From assembly GCF_042683045.1 (NCBI RefSeq), contig NZ_JBHUIT010000031.1, forward strand, positions 62,001 to 126,000: 64,000 bases of DNA, written 5' to 3'. Under the pieces are notes generated by a model. The model was not told the origin of the DNA. It saw nothing but the letters and a program-made list of their open reading frames with translations, and did not search any database. Shown piece by piece: positions 26,572-35,612 of this stretch. How positions within the stretch are numbered: the stretch's first letter is position 1; the number at the start of each line of letters is the position of its first letter. Position numbers and translations under genes: made by a program. This DNA is from Luteolibacter algae. Its GTDB lineage: Bacteria; Verrucomicrobiota; Verrucomicrobiia; Verrucomicrobiales; Akkermansiaceae.

Positions 26572-27921
26572 TTACGGAGTCTCTTTCATCACCAGCTTGA
26601 GAAATGGGCCGGAAGCTTCAGGATGCGAATCCGTAGCAAACGCATGGACCAAACCAGTTCCCTTGCCGCTGATTTCCGCACTTTCCCGGATCAGAAGCAT
26701 GGTCACGAATCCATTGCCATCTGCCTTCAAGAAGTTCAGCAATGCATCTCCTTCGATTCCATATTGTCCTGTCTGGCGGCTGCGGGGGATCTCAAAAGTT
26801 CCCAATAACACGCAGTCTTCCGGCTGGGGAGCTTCTTCCCATTTCAGCTTTTTATCAAAGAGCTCCTGGCTTTCCTCGGTGACGCCATAAATTGAAAACC
26901 GGTTTGTCACAGGGAGCCTTGTCGCGAAACCGATGCCGCAGGGAACTTGGTTCAACCATAATTTGGCCTTTTTCACCTTGGTGAAATCCACCTTGTCGAT
27001 TTTAAAGGACATCAAGGCGCGGCGTTCCTGTGGTTTTTCCGTGGCAATATGGCGGACCATCAGGAAATCCGGATGAAGCTGTTTTGCCCGGTAATTGTTT
27101 CGAACAACAGATGTGGTTCTGCCTTTTGTATTGATCCGTATCGTCTCCGGACCCTTGTTGATTTCCTTCTCCGGAAGCTGTTCGAGATATGAGGTAAGTT
27201 CGCCAGCGGAAGCGGATGCCGATTGCTCGGTCTTCAAATACACTTCCTTTCCCGATGAAGGGATGTGGACGGAAATCTCACCCTTAAGGACCTCGAAATT
27301 GGATTTTTTGGAGGATTGAGAAACTGTTACCGCAAATTTGGTTCCGTGATCGACGGCATAACCGTTGGGGGTATCGATGATGAATCCTATGGCTGGCTTC
27401 GGGACATCAACCACGGCGGAGCCGGCCAGCAGCTTGCCGCGCATCGGAGTTTCCAGAATCAAATCCGCCGGGGCTTCCATGGTGAGCTCCGCGCCCGAGT
27501 GGAAGCGGATGGTAGCGATACCCGTCGTGAGTTTCAAACGGCCTGCGGTGAGGTCCGAGCCGGGGAGAGTGGGGAGTGAGCTTTCCCAAGAAGCATTTTC
27601 CACGGAAACCAGCCGGGCGATAATGCGGGGCTTCGAGAAATGCATGAAGCTTATCCCGGCGAGTATGGTAACTGCCGCGGCAATGCCCACGCTCCATAGC
27701 AGCTTGGGGAGCGAGAGCTGGACAATATTACCGTTCCCATCGCCTTCGGCAGCGGAAAGTTCTTCCAAGGCGATTTCGCGCAGTCCGGCATCGATTCCCG
27801 CTTCACGAATCAAGGTGCGCCGGAGCTCTTTATCCTGCTCCAGCAATGAGTTCAGCTCGGCGGTTTCTTCCACGTTCGCCTGGCCGGAGAGGTAGCGGTA
27901 GATGAGTTCTTTCGGTTTCAT
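26572..27921 (-). CDS. FecR-domain membrane protein with C-terminal DNRLRE/CBM96-like domain
   Basis: This 449-residue protein starts with a short zinc-finger-like anti-sigma region without Cys (IYRYLSGQANVEETAELNSLL). A membrane segment lies at about residues 75-95 (LLWSVGIAAAVTILAGISFM), followed by a periplasmic FecR domain (PAIGFIIDTPNGYAVDHGTKFAVTV, NFEVLKGEISVHI). The last 170 residues (RALMSFKIDKVDFTKVKKAKLWL, FSIYGVTEESQ, LKWEEAPQPED, GFVTMLLIRES) match the DNRLRE/CBM96-type beta-sandwich found in secreted carbohydrate-binding proteins. It overlaps the ECF sigma gene by one base (TAATG), so it is probably the cognate regulator, sensing glycan outside and controlling the sigma factor. 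Confidence 0.82.
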   Translation of the reverse strand: MKPKELIYRYLSGQANVEETAELNSLLEQDKELRRTLIREAGIDAGLREIALEELSAAEGDGNGNIVQLSLPKLLWSVGIAAAVTILAGISFMHFSKPRIIARLVSVENASWESSLPTLPGSDLTAGRLKLTTGIATIRFHSGAELTMEAPADLILETPMRGKLLAGSAVVDVPKPAIGFIIDTPNGYAVDHGTKFAVTVSQSSKKSNFEVLKGEISVHIPSSGKEVYLKTEQSASASAGELTSYLEQLPEKEINKGPETIRINTKGRTTSVVRNNYRAKQLHPDFLMVRHIATEKPQERRALMSFKIDKVDFTKVKKAKLWLNQVPCGIGFATRLPVTNRFSIYGVTEESQELFDKKLKWEEAPQPEDCVLLGTFEIPRSRQTGQYGIEGDALLNFLKADGNGFVTMLLIRESAEISGKGTGLVHAFATDSHPEASGPFLKLVMKETP

Positions 27922-28466
27922 TAATTGGCTTGTTGATCGACGGAGCGGTGGACGCAGAGAGAGAGCTTTTCCCGGAGCCGACCGAGCAATTTGTAGAGCG
28001 AGTTCGCGGATTTTCCGCTTTCTTCGGCAAGAACCACGACCCGTCCGTCTCCGTAATAAGGGGCCAGGAGTAGCTCGCGGTGCGGTTTGGAAAATTTTTT
28101 GAGGCAGCTGCGTAGCGCGCGCATGGCAGAAGCATGTTCCTCGGCATCGAAGTTATCGGCTTCCTCGGCCAGGAGCTCCAGCACGCCGGGTGTGAAAATA
28201 TGTTTGTCCCGCCCCAGCTTTCCTAGCTCCGAAAGGCATTTGAAGCGCACAATCACCTTCGCCCAAGGTAAAAATCCGGCTTCGTCTTCAAGATGGTCGA
28301 TCTTTTTCCAGATTGTCAGGCTAGCCTCCTGGATCGCCTCATCGACAAGTGTCCAGTTCGGCAAAAGTGATCTCGCAAATGCCCGGAGTGCGGGCTCGTG
28401 CTGCATGAGAAGCCGCATGAAATCACTTTCATCGAGAGTCTTTTTATGTGGGCCGTTAGCGGACAT
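27921..28466 (-). CDS. ECF RNA polymerase sigma factor (Verrucomicrobium/Rhodopirellula type)
   Basis: This 181-residue sigma-70-family factor has region 2 as FMRLLMQHEPALRAFARSLL, LVDEAIQEASLTIWKK and AGFLPWAKVIVRFKCLSEL. Region 4 is LRSCLKKFSKPHRELLLAPYYG then VVVLAEESGKSANSLYKLLGRLREKL, a helix-turn-helix. Sigma factors of this type are abundant in Planctomycetes and Verrucomicrobia and are usually paired with FecR-like membrane proteins. The downstream genes (FecR, three sulfatases, PVC cytochrome) are the likely regulon, which is inferred from the shared strand and short gaps. The upstream 227 bp is shared with the divergent amylosucrase gene. Confidence 0.9.
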   Translation of the reverse strand: MSANGPHKKTLDESDFMRLLMQHEPALRAFARSLLPNWTLVDEAIQEASLTIWKKIDHLEDEAGFLPWAKVIVRFKCLSELGKLGRDKHIFTPGVLELLAEEADNFDAEEHASAMRALRSCLKKFSKPHRELLLAPYYGDGRVVVLAEESGKSANSLYKLLGRLREKLSLCVHRSVDQQAN

Positions 28467-28615
28467 GCTGCCTATTATTCCTCAAAACCGGCGCACCTGC
28501 CGCAATATTCTGGCCACGGGGTAGGTTTTCAAAAGAGTTGAGGAGAAAATACAGCGACGGTGTTGAAATGGCCACAATGGAAGCCGGAAGGATGCCGCGG
28601 ATTTTTGCCAATTCG

Positions 28616-28643
28616 TTGCCAAATCACAGATAGCTGGCATAGT
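28616..28643 (+). promoter_or_regulatory. Candidate sigma-70 promoter for amylosucrase
   Basis: TTGCCA (28616-28621) and CATAGT (28638-28643) are 16 bp apart, 50 bp before the amylosucrase ATG, in the divergent gap with the ECF sigma gene. The match to TTGACA/TATAAT is moderate, so this is a weak call. The rest of the 227-bp gap shows no strong repeat or hairpin. Confidence 0.3.
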
Positions 28644-28693
28644 CTCTGCGGGGTGAATCAGGTCGCTCCATCCTCTTACTGCCTGTCTAATAC

Positions 28694-30640
28694 ATGATTA
28701 CCTATACAGATACCACTCCCACCGCCCGCGAAAGCCGGCTGACGCTTGCCCGCTTGCTTCCCCGCCTACACAAGGCTTTTCCAGAAGAAGTCGGCACCGC
28801 CGAGTGGCAGGCATTTGAGTCGAGATTGGATGATCATTTCCCGACTCTTTTTGATTTGCTCTGGCGCATTTACGGCCCCGGATATGATTTCTTTTATCAT
28901 GTGGAGGCGATCCTTTCCACGGCGGCACATTCCTGGCTGGAGCGCGATGGGGATCTCAAAAGTCTGGACGCGATCCGTGAGGGACATCCGCACTGGTATC
29001 AGTCAAATCGCGTCGTAGGAGCGATGGCTTATGTGGATCTCTTCTCGAAAGATCTGGCAGGTCTGCGGGAGCATATCTCCTATCTGAAGGAACTGGGCGT
29101 GACCTATTTGCATTTGATGCCGATTTTCAAAAGCCCCGAAGGTGATGACGATGGTGGTTATGCGATCAGCAGCTACCGTGATTTGGATCCGGCGATAGGC
29201 ACGATGGAAGATCTGAGGGAGCTGGCGGCGGAGCTTCGCCAGCAGGGGATGTCTCTGGTGCTGGATTTCGTCTTCAATCATACTTCGGACGAGCATGAGT
29301 GGGCGAAAAAGGCGCTCAAGGGCGACGAAGAGTTTGCCAGCTATTACCGGATGTATCCAAATCGGGAGGAGCCGGATCAGTATGAGAAAACCCTCCGTCC
29401 TATTTTCCCGGATGCTCATCCGGGATCCTTCACTTATCGGACCAGTGTTGGAAAGTGGATTTGGACAACCTTCAATAACTTCCAGTGGGATCTGAACTAC
29501 TCCAATCCAGATGTCTTCAATGCGATGGCGGGGGAGATGCTTTACCTCGCCAATGCCGGGGTGGAAATGCTGCGTATGGATGCCGTGCCGTTTCTCTGGA
29601 AGGAAAAAGGAACTTCCTGCGAGAACCTTGAGAAGGCCCATCAGCTCATCCAGGCATTCAATTGTCTGGCCCGTATCGCGGCGCCGGCCCTGATTTTCAA
29701 ATCGGAGGCAATCGTCGCCCCGGACGAGATCAAGAAATATGTTTCGGAGGAGGAATGTCATCTTTCCTATAATCCACCATTGATGGTCCAGCTCTGGAAC
29801 TCGATCGCTACGCGGGACTCACGCATTCTTTCGCATTGCTTGCCCAAGCGTTTCGAGCTGCCGAAAGGGTGCTCATGGGTCAATTACGTCCGCTGCCATG
29901 ATGATATCGGCTGGGGCTTTGAAGATAGGGATCTGTGGGAAATCCAGGTAAATCCTCACGATCACCGCTGGTTCTTGAACCGCTTTTTCTCCGGAGAGGG
30001 CGATAGCTTCGCGCGGGGAAAAATGTTCCAGCATAACCCGCAGACAGGCGACGCACGTATCTGCGGGACCACTGCTTCGCTATGCGGCCTGGAGAAAGGG
30101 ATCTATGAAAAAGATGATTACCAGATCGAGATGGCGATCAGGCGAATCCTTCTGCTCCATGGAATCATTTTCACGATGGGAGGAATCCCGTTGATCTACC
30201 TTGGTGATGAAATCGGCCTCACCAATGACTACGATTACATCCAGGATCCGGGCAAGGATGGCGATGATCGCTGGATGCACCGCCCTCAATTTGACTGGGA
30301 GAAAGCTGAACGGCGTAAAGACCCCGATTCGATCGAAGGGCGGATTTTTACCGGGTTCCTCAAGTTTTCCCAGATCCGGAAAAACAACCAGGCTTTCCAG
30401 GAATGCCACACGGAATTTGTCGATACGGGCAATCCCCATGTCTTCGCCTACTTCCGCAGTTATGGTGGACAGAGCGTGCTGTGTCTGGCGAATTTTTCGG
30501 AACATGAGCAGGACCTTTCCGCAACCCGGCTCCGTCAAGTGGGGATGCGCAAGACGTTTACCGATATCGTGGCTGGAAAGAGTATTGTAGCGACGCAAAA
30601 GCTGACGCTGGAGCCATTGCAGTTCGCCGCGTTGATGTGA
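28694..30640 (+). CDS. Amylosucrase-type GH13 glucosyltransferase
   Basis: This 648-residue GH13 enzyme resembles amylosucrase, which makes alpha-1,4-glucan from sucrose and releases fructose. The N-terminal helical domain (to about residue 105) is followed by the barrel. Catalytic residues fit: nucleophile Asp296 in MLRMDAVPFL, acid/base Glu338 in FKSEAIVAPDE, and the transition-state stabiliser in RCHDDIGW (His402, Asp403). LVLDFVFNHTSDEHEWA is conserved region I. The barrel region NFQWDLNYSNPDVF and a C-terminal beta domain ending LEPLQFAALM are also typical. Sucrose phosphorylase and trehalose synthase are alternatives, but length and the N-terminal domain favour amylosucrase. No sucrose transporter is adjacent. 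It is divergent from the sigma gene and 48 bp before purE. Confidence 0.85.
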   Translation: MITYTDTTPTARESRLTLARLLPRLHKAFPEEVGTAEWQAFESRLDDHFPTLFDLLWRIYGPGYDFFYHVEAILSTAAHSWLERDGDLKSLDAIREGHPHWYQSNRVVGAMAYVDLFSKDLAGLREHISYLKELGVTYLHLMPIFKSPEGDDDGGYAISSYRDLDPAIGTMEDLRELAAELRQQGMSLVLDFVFNHTSDEHEWAKKALKGDEEFASYYRMYPNREEPDQYEKTLRPIFPDAHPGSFTYRTSVGKWIWTTFNNFQWDLNYSNPDVFNAMAGEMLYLANAGVEMLRMDAVPFLWKEKGTSCENLEKAHQLIQAFNCLARIAAPALIFKSEAIVAPDEIKKYVSEEECHLSYNPPLMVQLWNSIATRDSRILSHCLPKRFELPKGCSWVNYVRCHDDIGWGFEDRDLWEIQVNPHDHRWFLNRFFSGEGDSFARGKMFQHNPQTGDARICGTTASLCGLEKGIYEKDDYQIEMAIRRILLLHGIIFTMGGIPLIYLGDEIGLTNDYDYIQDPGKDGDDRWMHRPQFDWEKAERRKDPDSIEGRIFTGFLKFSQIRKNNQAFQECHTEFVDTGNPHVFAYFRSYGGQSVLCLANFSEHEQDLSATRLRQVGMRKTFTDIVAGKSIVATQKLTLEPLQFAALM

Positions 30641-30688
30641 TTGGCAAGATATTGACGTTCGCCCATCGGCATAGCAGTCTGTCGGCTC

Positions 30689-31174
30689 ATGAGTGTTGGT
30701 ATTATTATGGGAAGCACGTCGGACTGGCCGACGATGGAGCACGCTGCACGGGTGCTGAAGGATTTCGGAGTTCCGTATCATGCTGAGGTCGTCAGCGCCC
30801 ACCGCACACCGGAGCGACTGGTTGAATATGCGAAAGGTGCCAAGGAAAACGGCCTGAAATGCATCATCGCCGGTGCTGGCGGGGCTGCCCATCTTCCCGG
30901 GATGGTGGCAGCGATGACAGAACTGCCCGTTCTTGGCGTGCCGGTCGAGTCCAAGGTTCTGAAAGGCGTGGACTCCTTGCTTTCGATCGTGCAGATGCCG
31001 GCGGGCATCCCGACAGCTACTTTTGCGATTGGTAAAGCCGGCTCCACCAATGCCGGCCTGTTTGCAGTGGCAATGCTGGCGGTAAACGACGCCGAATTGG
31101 CAGAGAAGCTTGCAAACTTCCGCAAGGCCCAGACCGCCAAGGTCTCCGAGGCGGTCCTTCCCGAGCTCGATTGA
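30689..31174 (+). CDS. purE: N5-carboxyaminoimidazole ribonucleotide mutase
   Basis: PurE class I rearranges N5-CAIR to CAIR in purine synthesis. The 161 residues carry VGIIMGSTSDWPTMEHAARVL, the active-site EVVSAHRTPERLVEYA and IIAGAGGAAHLPGMVAA. LPVLGVPVESK and GIPTATFAIGKAGSTNAGLFA complete the trimer-interface and substrate motifs. It is followed 12 bp later by purK, the usual order. Length matches the family. Confidence 0.96.
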   Translation: MSVGIIMGSTSDWPTMEHAARVLKDFGVPYHAEVVSAHRTPERLVEYAKGAKENGLKCIIAGAGGAAHLPGMVAAMTELPVLGVPVESKVLKGVDSLLSIVQMPAGIPTATFAIGKAGSTNAGLFAVAMLAVNDAELAEKLANFRKAQTAKVSEAVLPELD

Positions 31175-31186
31175 AATTTTCTGAAT

Positions 31187-32341
31187 ATGTCAGCTTCGGT
31201 ATTTTTTCCTCTGGATAAGCAACAGGCAGTCGGTGTGATCGGCGGCGGCCAATTGGGTCGTATGCTTGCTCTCGCGGCCCGTCGCATGGGTGTCCGTTCG
31301 GTCGTCTGGACAGGTGGGCTCGAGGCTCCTGCTGTCGAGGTAGCGGATGATGTCATTGATCTACCTTTCGATAGTCCGGAGGCGCTCGAGCAATTTTGTT
31401 CGTTGGCCACAGTCGCCACCGTAGAATTTGAAAACATCCCTTTGGCTACTCTGCAGGGAGTGGAAAAATGCATCGGCTTGTTTCCTTCTCCATCTGCCGT
31501 CGGGATCTGCCAGAACCGCGAACGCGAAAAAAACTTTCTGCGCGAACACGGGATCCCATGCACTTGGTTCCGGGTGATCGAGACATTGGACGATCTCCGC
31601 TCCGCGATGGCAGAGCTAAATGGCCCGGGAGTGCTGAAGACCGCCGCATTCGGATACGATGGAAAAGGCCAGCTCAAGCTTGAAGGAAATGAAGATCCAG
31701 CCAGTGCTTGGGAAGAGTTCGGGAAGCAGCGGGCGGTGCTCGAGGGCTGGGTTCCCTTTGAAAAAGAAATTTCTGTGATGGTGGTGCGCGCTGCTGATGG
31801 AGAGGTGAAAACCTATGACCCTGCGGAAAACCGCCACCGGAAGCATATTCTCGATGTCTCAATCGTGCCCGCTAGAATTTCTCCTGAAACCTCGGCGAAA
31901 GCCCGGGAACTTGCCCAACAAGTAGCCGTGGCTCTGGATTACCGGGGCATTCTTGGTGTGGAGTTTTTCGTAAATCACGATGGCTCGCTGGTGGTCAATG
32001 AGATGGCTCCAAGGCCGCACAACTCCGGGCACCATACACTGGATGCCTGTGCGACCTCGCAGTTCGAGCAGCAGTTACGCGTTGCCCTGGGCCTGCCGCT
32101 TGGTTCCACAAAGCTGGTTTCTCCTTGCGTGATGCTGAATCTACTAGGCGATTTCTGGCCAGCGGAGACGCAGCCGCCGGATTGGACAAATCTGATGAAA
32201 ACCGATGGTTCGGTGTTACACCTCTACGGAAAACGCCGCGCCACTGGGATGCGTAAGATGGGTCATGCGACTCTATTGGGCAACGATGTGGACGCAATTC
32301 TCAAGGATGTGGAGTGCCTGAAAAACGGTTGGCTTGCTTGA
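31187..32341 (+). CDS. purK: 5-(carboxyamino)imidazole ribonucleotide synthase
   Basis: PurK is an ATP-grasp enzyme that carboxylates AIR with ATP and bicarbonate to N5-CAIR, the PurE substrate. The 384 residues begin with QAVGVIGGGQLGRMLALAARRMG, then ATVEFENIPLATLQ, LKTAAFGYDGKGQ and VEGW-like AVLEGWVPFEKEISVMVV. The C-terminal VVNEMAPRPHNSGHHTLDAC is diagnostic. It forms an operon with purE and ends at a hairpin shared with the convergent RND gene. Confidence 0.95.
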   Translation: MSASVFFPLDKQQAVGVIGGGQLGRMLALAARRMGVRSVVWTGGLEAPAVEVADDVIDLPFDSPEALEQFCSLATVATVEFENIPLATLQGVEKCIGLFPSPSAVGICQNREREKNFLREHGIPCTWFRVIETLDDLRSAMAELNGPGVLKTAAFGYDGKGQLKLEGNEDPASAWEEFGKQRAVLEGWVPFEKEISVMVVRAADGEVKTYDPAENRHRKHILDVSIVPARISPETSAKARELAQQVAVALDYRGILGVEFFVNHDGSLVVNEMAPRPHNSGHHTLDACATSQFEQQLRVALGLPLGSTKLVSPCVMLNLLGDFWPAETQPPDWTNLMKTDGSVLHLYGKRRATGMRKMGHATLLGNDVDAILKDVECLKNGWLA

Positions 32342-32356
32342 TAACCGAGGCAGAGC

Positions 32357-32381
32357 CCGCCGATCTTTTAAGATTCGGCGG
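32357..32381. terminator. Hairpin between purK and the convergent RND pump gene
   Basis: CCGCCGA (32357-32363) pairs with TCGGCGG (32375-32381), extended inward by TCTT/AAGA with one bulged T. A short TTT follows on the + strand. It starts 16 bp after the purK stop and covers the RND stop codon, so it could serve both convergent genes. Confidence 0.55.
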
Positions 32382-35300
32382 TTTGTCCCGTATCCAGCTC
32401 ACTTTCCGGAGCAGGTTTCCCGTTCGGGTAGCGCCACCAGTTCCACGCTTTACCCAGAATCATCCGAATTTCCTCGGCGACCAAGTAGGACGATGGGATC
32501 AGATACAGGGTAATGGCCGTTGCAAACAGAATTCCGAAGGCAAGCGAAGTCGCCATCGGAATTAGCAGTTGGGCCTGTAATGACCGATCGAAAAGCAGAG
32601 GGATCAACCCGGCGAACGTTGTGGCGGAAGTCAGGAAAATCGGGCGGAAGCGTCGTGTGCCGGAATGGATGACAGATTCCACGAGATCTTCGCCAGCCCG
32701 CGTTTTCTGATTGATGAAATCCACCATCACCAGCGAGTCATTCACCACCACTCCCGCCAGCGCGAGGATTCCGAAGATCGACAGATAGGAAGGAGTGATG
32801 TCCATGAGAATATGGCCGAACAACGCGCCGATTGCGCCGAACGGCACGGCAAGCATCACGAACAACGGCTGGTAGAGAGAACGAAACGGGATGGCAAGCA
32901 GTGCGTAGAGCACCGTGAACAGAGCGATACTGCCGTAAATAGAGCGTTTTCTCGTCTCTTCGTGATCCGCCACGTAGCCCGTGTAGCGCCAGGATAAATC
33001 ATGGTAGTTATTGACGATTTTATCGATTTCCGGGGCAAGGGTATGAGAGATCGCGACAACATCCACCGTTTCATCGACAGGCTTTGCCTTGATGGTGATG
33101 ACCTGCGAACCATCGATCCGCTGGATGTTCGAGCGGGCTTTGGCATAAGTCGCGCTGGCAACGGTATAGAAAGGCGCCTCACCGCCGGAAGGTGTGCGGA
33201 TACGGAGGTGGTCGAGAGTCGAGAGTGACTCGCGCTGCTCCTTCGGTAAGCGGATCATCACCCGGATGTCATCACGCTCGCGCTGGACCCGCTGCGCCTG
33301 CTCCCCGAAAAATGCACTGCGGACCTGCCGGGAAAGCTCGCGCTGGGTGAGACCAAGAGCCTCACCTTCGGGGCGGATGGTGATCAGAAGCTCATCGTTT
33401 GTGCCACTGGAGTTACTGAACGCACTTTTGATTTCATCGTAGGACTCCAAGAGATCCACAATCTCACGGCTGACATCGTCCTTTTCATCGGTGTCCGGAC
33501 CTCTGAGCTCGATTTTCAGCGGCTCCACTTCATTATCGCCGCCCATGCCGCCCCCTCTGTCTCCGATGATATAGAAACTTTGCGCATCAGGGATCTCGCC
33601 CACCAGCTCCGTCCAGCGCGCGGCAATTTCGCTATTCTTCGGTCCGGGCTCGACCCGTTTTCCCGGGTCTGTGATCCCGATGACCACAAATCCCATCTCG
33701 GGCTCCGCGTTATTATTGCCGGACCAGCCGCCGGATGTTGTCAGGACATCATTGATCACGGATTTCCCCGTGCCGGGATCGATAAACTCCTTTTTCAGCT
33801 GATCGACGGCGGAAGTGATCTGCTGGACGCGTTCTTCCGTGATCTCGACTTTCGTATCGGAAGGCATGCGAAGCGCGGCAACAATACGGTTCCTGTCAAT
33901 GGAAGGCATATTGACAAATCCCATCTTGCCGGAGGTAAAATATCCCACCGATGCCAGACCGACCGCCAGGAATAGCGCAAGGGTGATGTAGCGATGCCTG
34001 GTGCTGAATCTGAGGCTCGGCTCGTAAAACTTTGTCACAAAATCTTCCAGGCTGTTGGCAATGCGCTTTTGGATACGCTCCAGCTTGTTGAACTTTTTGC
34101 GCCGGACTTTGACGTGCTTCAGGTGGCAGGGCAGGGCTAGTTTTGACTCGATGAGTGAAAAAACTAGAACGGCGGCCACGATCGGTGGTATCTGTTTGGT
34201 GAATGCCCCGTAGAATCCATCGAAGAACATCAGTGGAATGAAAGCAACAATCGTGGTGATTACCCCGAAGGTAACGGGTGTGGCGACTTCCAATGTCCCT
34301 TCTGTGGCAGCATCCAGCGGATCTTTCCCCTCCTGCAGCTTGATGTAGACGTTCTCCGCAGTGACGATGGCATCATCGACGACCAGGCCGAGAACGATAA
34401 TAAAGCCGAAGATGGACATCACGTTCGCGGTCAGGCCCACGAATGGCATAACGATAAATCCGCCGGCAAATGCGACCGGGATACCGATTACCACCCAGAA
34501 GGCGAGCATCGGACGGAGAAACAGCCCGAGAACAATAAGAACCAATAATCCACCTTGAAGCATGGAGGTAAGCAGAGTGCCAAGCCGCCCTTCCAACTCT
34601 TCGGAAGAGTCATCCCAGACGGAAAGCGAAATGCCCTCGGGGAAACGCTCGTGGGCGGTTGCGACGTATTTTTTGACCTTTGCGGCAATCTCCAGCGCGT
34701 TTTCATCTCCCAGGCGTAGCACTTCCACCAGGAGACACGGCTTGCCATTGAAATACATGATCTTGCTGCCGTCCTCGAAGCCATCGGAAACCTTGGCGAC
34801 CGTGCCAAGAGTGACTTCAGAGCCTTTTTGGTTGCTGATGACGATGTTTTCAAAGTCACTGCGCGTATAGGCTTGGCCACGGGAGCGGATGGTGAGGGAG
34901 CCTTCATCTGTCTGGATTCTGCCGGCGGGTAGGTCGATGGAGGATTTTTGGATGGCGGTGGAAAGGTCCGCGAGAGTGAGGCCGTAATCGCGCAATCGCA
35001 ACGGATCCGCCTCGATGGCGATTTCAAGGGGGGCGTTGCCCAGAACACCTGCTTGGGAGATGCCTTGCATGGCGATGAGATCATCGCGGACGGATCGCGC
35101 GGCACGCAGCAGATCGTCCTGACTCATCTCACCCTGGACAGCGATTTTGATGACATCGAACCACTGGCTGCTATCGGGGATGGAAACATTAGGTGGCTCG
35201 GTCTCGGGGGGGAAGCTATTGATTCGATCGACGCGGGTTTTCACTTCTTCGAGAAGGCCCTTGAGATTCCTCTTGGACTCGGAAAAAACGATGACCCGGG

Positions 35301-35562
35301 CATTGCCGCTGCCGGCGCGGGACTCGATGGAATCAATGCCGGATACTCCTTCCAGCGCTGCTTCGATCGGTAAGACTACAGCCTTCTCCACATCCGCCGG
35401 GCTGCCCCCGCGATACGGCACATTGATGACGATTTGATCGGGCTGAAAGGATGGCTGCACTTCCATGGCCACTTTTTCCACAGCGGACCAGATACCCCAC
35501 GCAAGAATGCCGAAGAGCAGGAAATTAGCGGCGATATCGTTTCGGGCGAACCAGCGGATCAT
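32368..35562 (-). CDS. RND (HAE1-type) efflux transporter inner-membrane pump
   Basis: This 1064-residue RND pump has the standard duplicated layout: an N-terminal membrane helix, a porter/docking domain, six helices, then a second half. Proton-relay acidic residues are present in FIIVLGLVVDDAIVTAENVY (about residue 397). ANDSLVMVDFINQ-like GVVVNDSLVMVDFINQKTRAG near the C-terminus marks the second repeat. It resembles the AcrB/MdtB/MexF group rather than the heavy-metal CusA group. No periplasmic adaptor or TolC partner adjoins it, which is unusual. It lies 50 bp downstream of the Rrf2 regulator gene on the same strand, so it may be co-transcribed with it. Substrate unknown. Confidence 0.9.
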   Translation of the reverse strand: MIRWFARNDIAANFLLFGILAWGIWSAVEKVAMEVQPSFQPDQIVINVPYRGGSPADVEKAVVLPIEAALEGVSGIDSIESRAGSGNARVIVFSESKRNLKGLLEEVKTRVDRINSFPPETEPPNVSIPDSSQWFDVIKIAVQGEMSQDDLLRAARSVRDDLIAMQGISQAGVLGNAPLEIAIEADPLRLRDYGLTLADLSTAIQKSSIDLPAGRIQTDEGSLTIRSRGQAYTRSDFENIVISNQKGSEVTLGTVAKVSDGFEDGSKIMYFNGKPCLLVEVLRLGDENALEIAAKVKKYVATAHERFPEGISLSVWDDSSEELEGRLGTLLTSMLQGGLLVLIVLGLFLRPMLAFWVVIGIPVAFAGGFIVMPFVGLTANVMSIFGFIIVLGLVVDDAIVTAENVYIKLQEGKDPLDAATEGTLEVATPVTFGVITTIVAFIPLMFFDGFYGAFTKQIPPIVAAVLVFSLIESKLALPCHLKHVKVRRKKFNKLERIQKRIANSLEDFVTKFYEPSLRFSTRHRYITLALFLAVGLASVGYFTSGKMGFVNMPSIDRNRIVAALRMPSDTKVEITEERVQQITSAVDQLKKEFIDPGTGKSVINDVLTTSGGWSGNNNAEPEMGFVVIGITDPGKRVEPGPKNSEIAARWTELVGEIPDAQSFYIIGDRGGGMGGDNEVEPLKIELRGPDTDEKDDVSREIVDLLESYDEIKSAFSNSSGTNDELLITIRPEGEALGLTQRELSRQVRSAFFGEQAQRVQRERDDIRVMIRLPKEQRESLSTLDHLRIRTPSGGEAPFYTVASATYAKARSNIQRIDGSQVITIKAKPVDETVDVVAISHTLAPEIDKIVNNYHDLSWRYTGYVADHEETRKRSIYGSIALFTVLYALLAIPFRSLYQPLFVMLAVPFGAIGALFGHILMDITPSYLSIFGILALAGVVVNDSLVMVDFINQKTRAGEDLVESVIHSGTRRFRPIFLTSATTFAGLIPLLFDRSLQAQLLIPMATSLAFGILFATAITLYLIPSSYLVAEEIRMILGKAWNWWRYPNGKPAPESELDTGQTAES

Positions 35563-35612
35563 TGGAGGGGGAATACGGGGAAAAAATCTCTTATTTTACA
35601 AATACCTCGGGA

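Noticed and set aside
29003..29761. 252-codon open frame antisense to amylosucrase
   Set aside because: It lies wholly within a strongly supported enzyme gene, has no recognisable domain, and its composition is that expected from the opposite strand.
30778..31677. 299-codon open frame antisense to purE/purK
   Set aside because: Covers two conserved enzymes on the other strand and looks like random Ser/Arg-rich translation.
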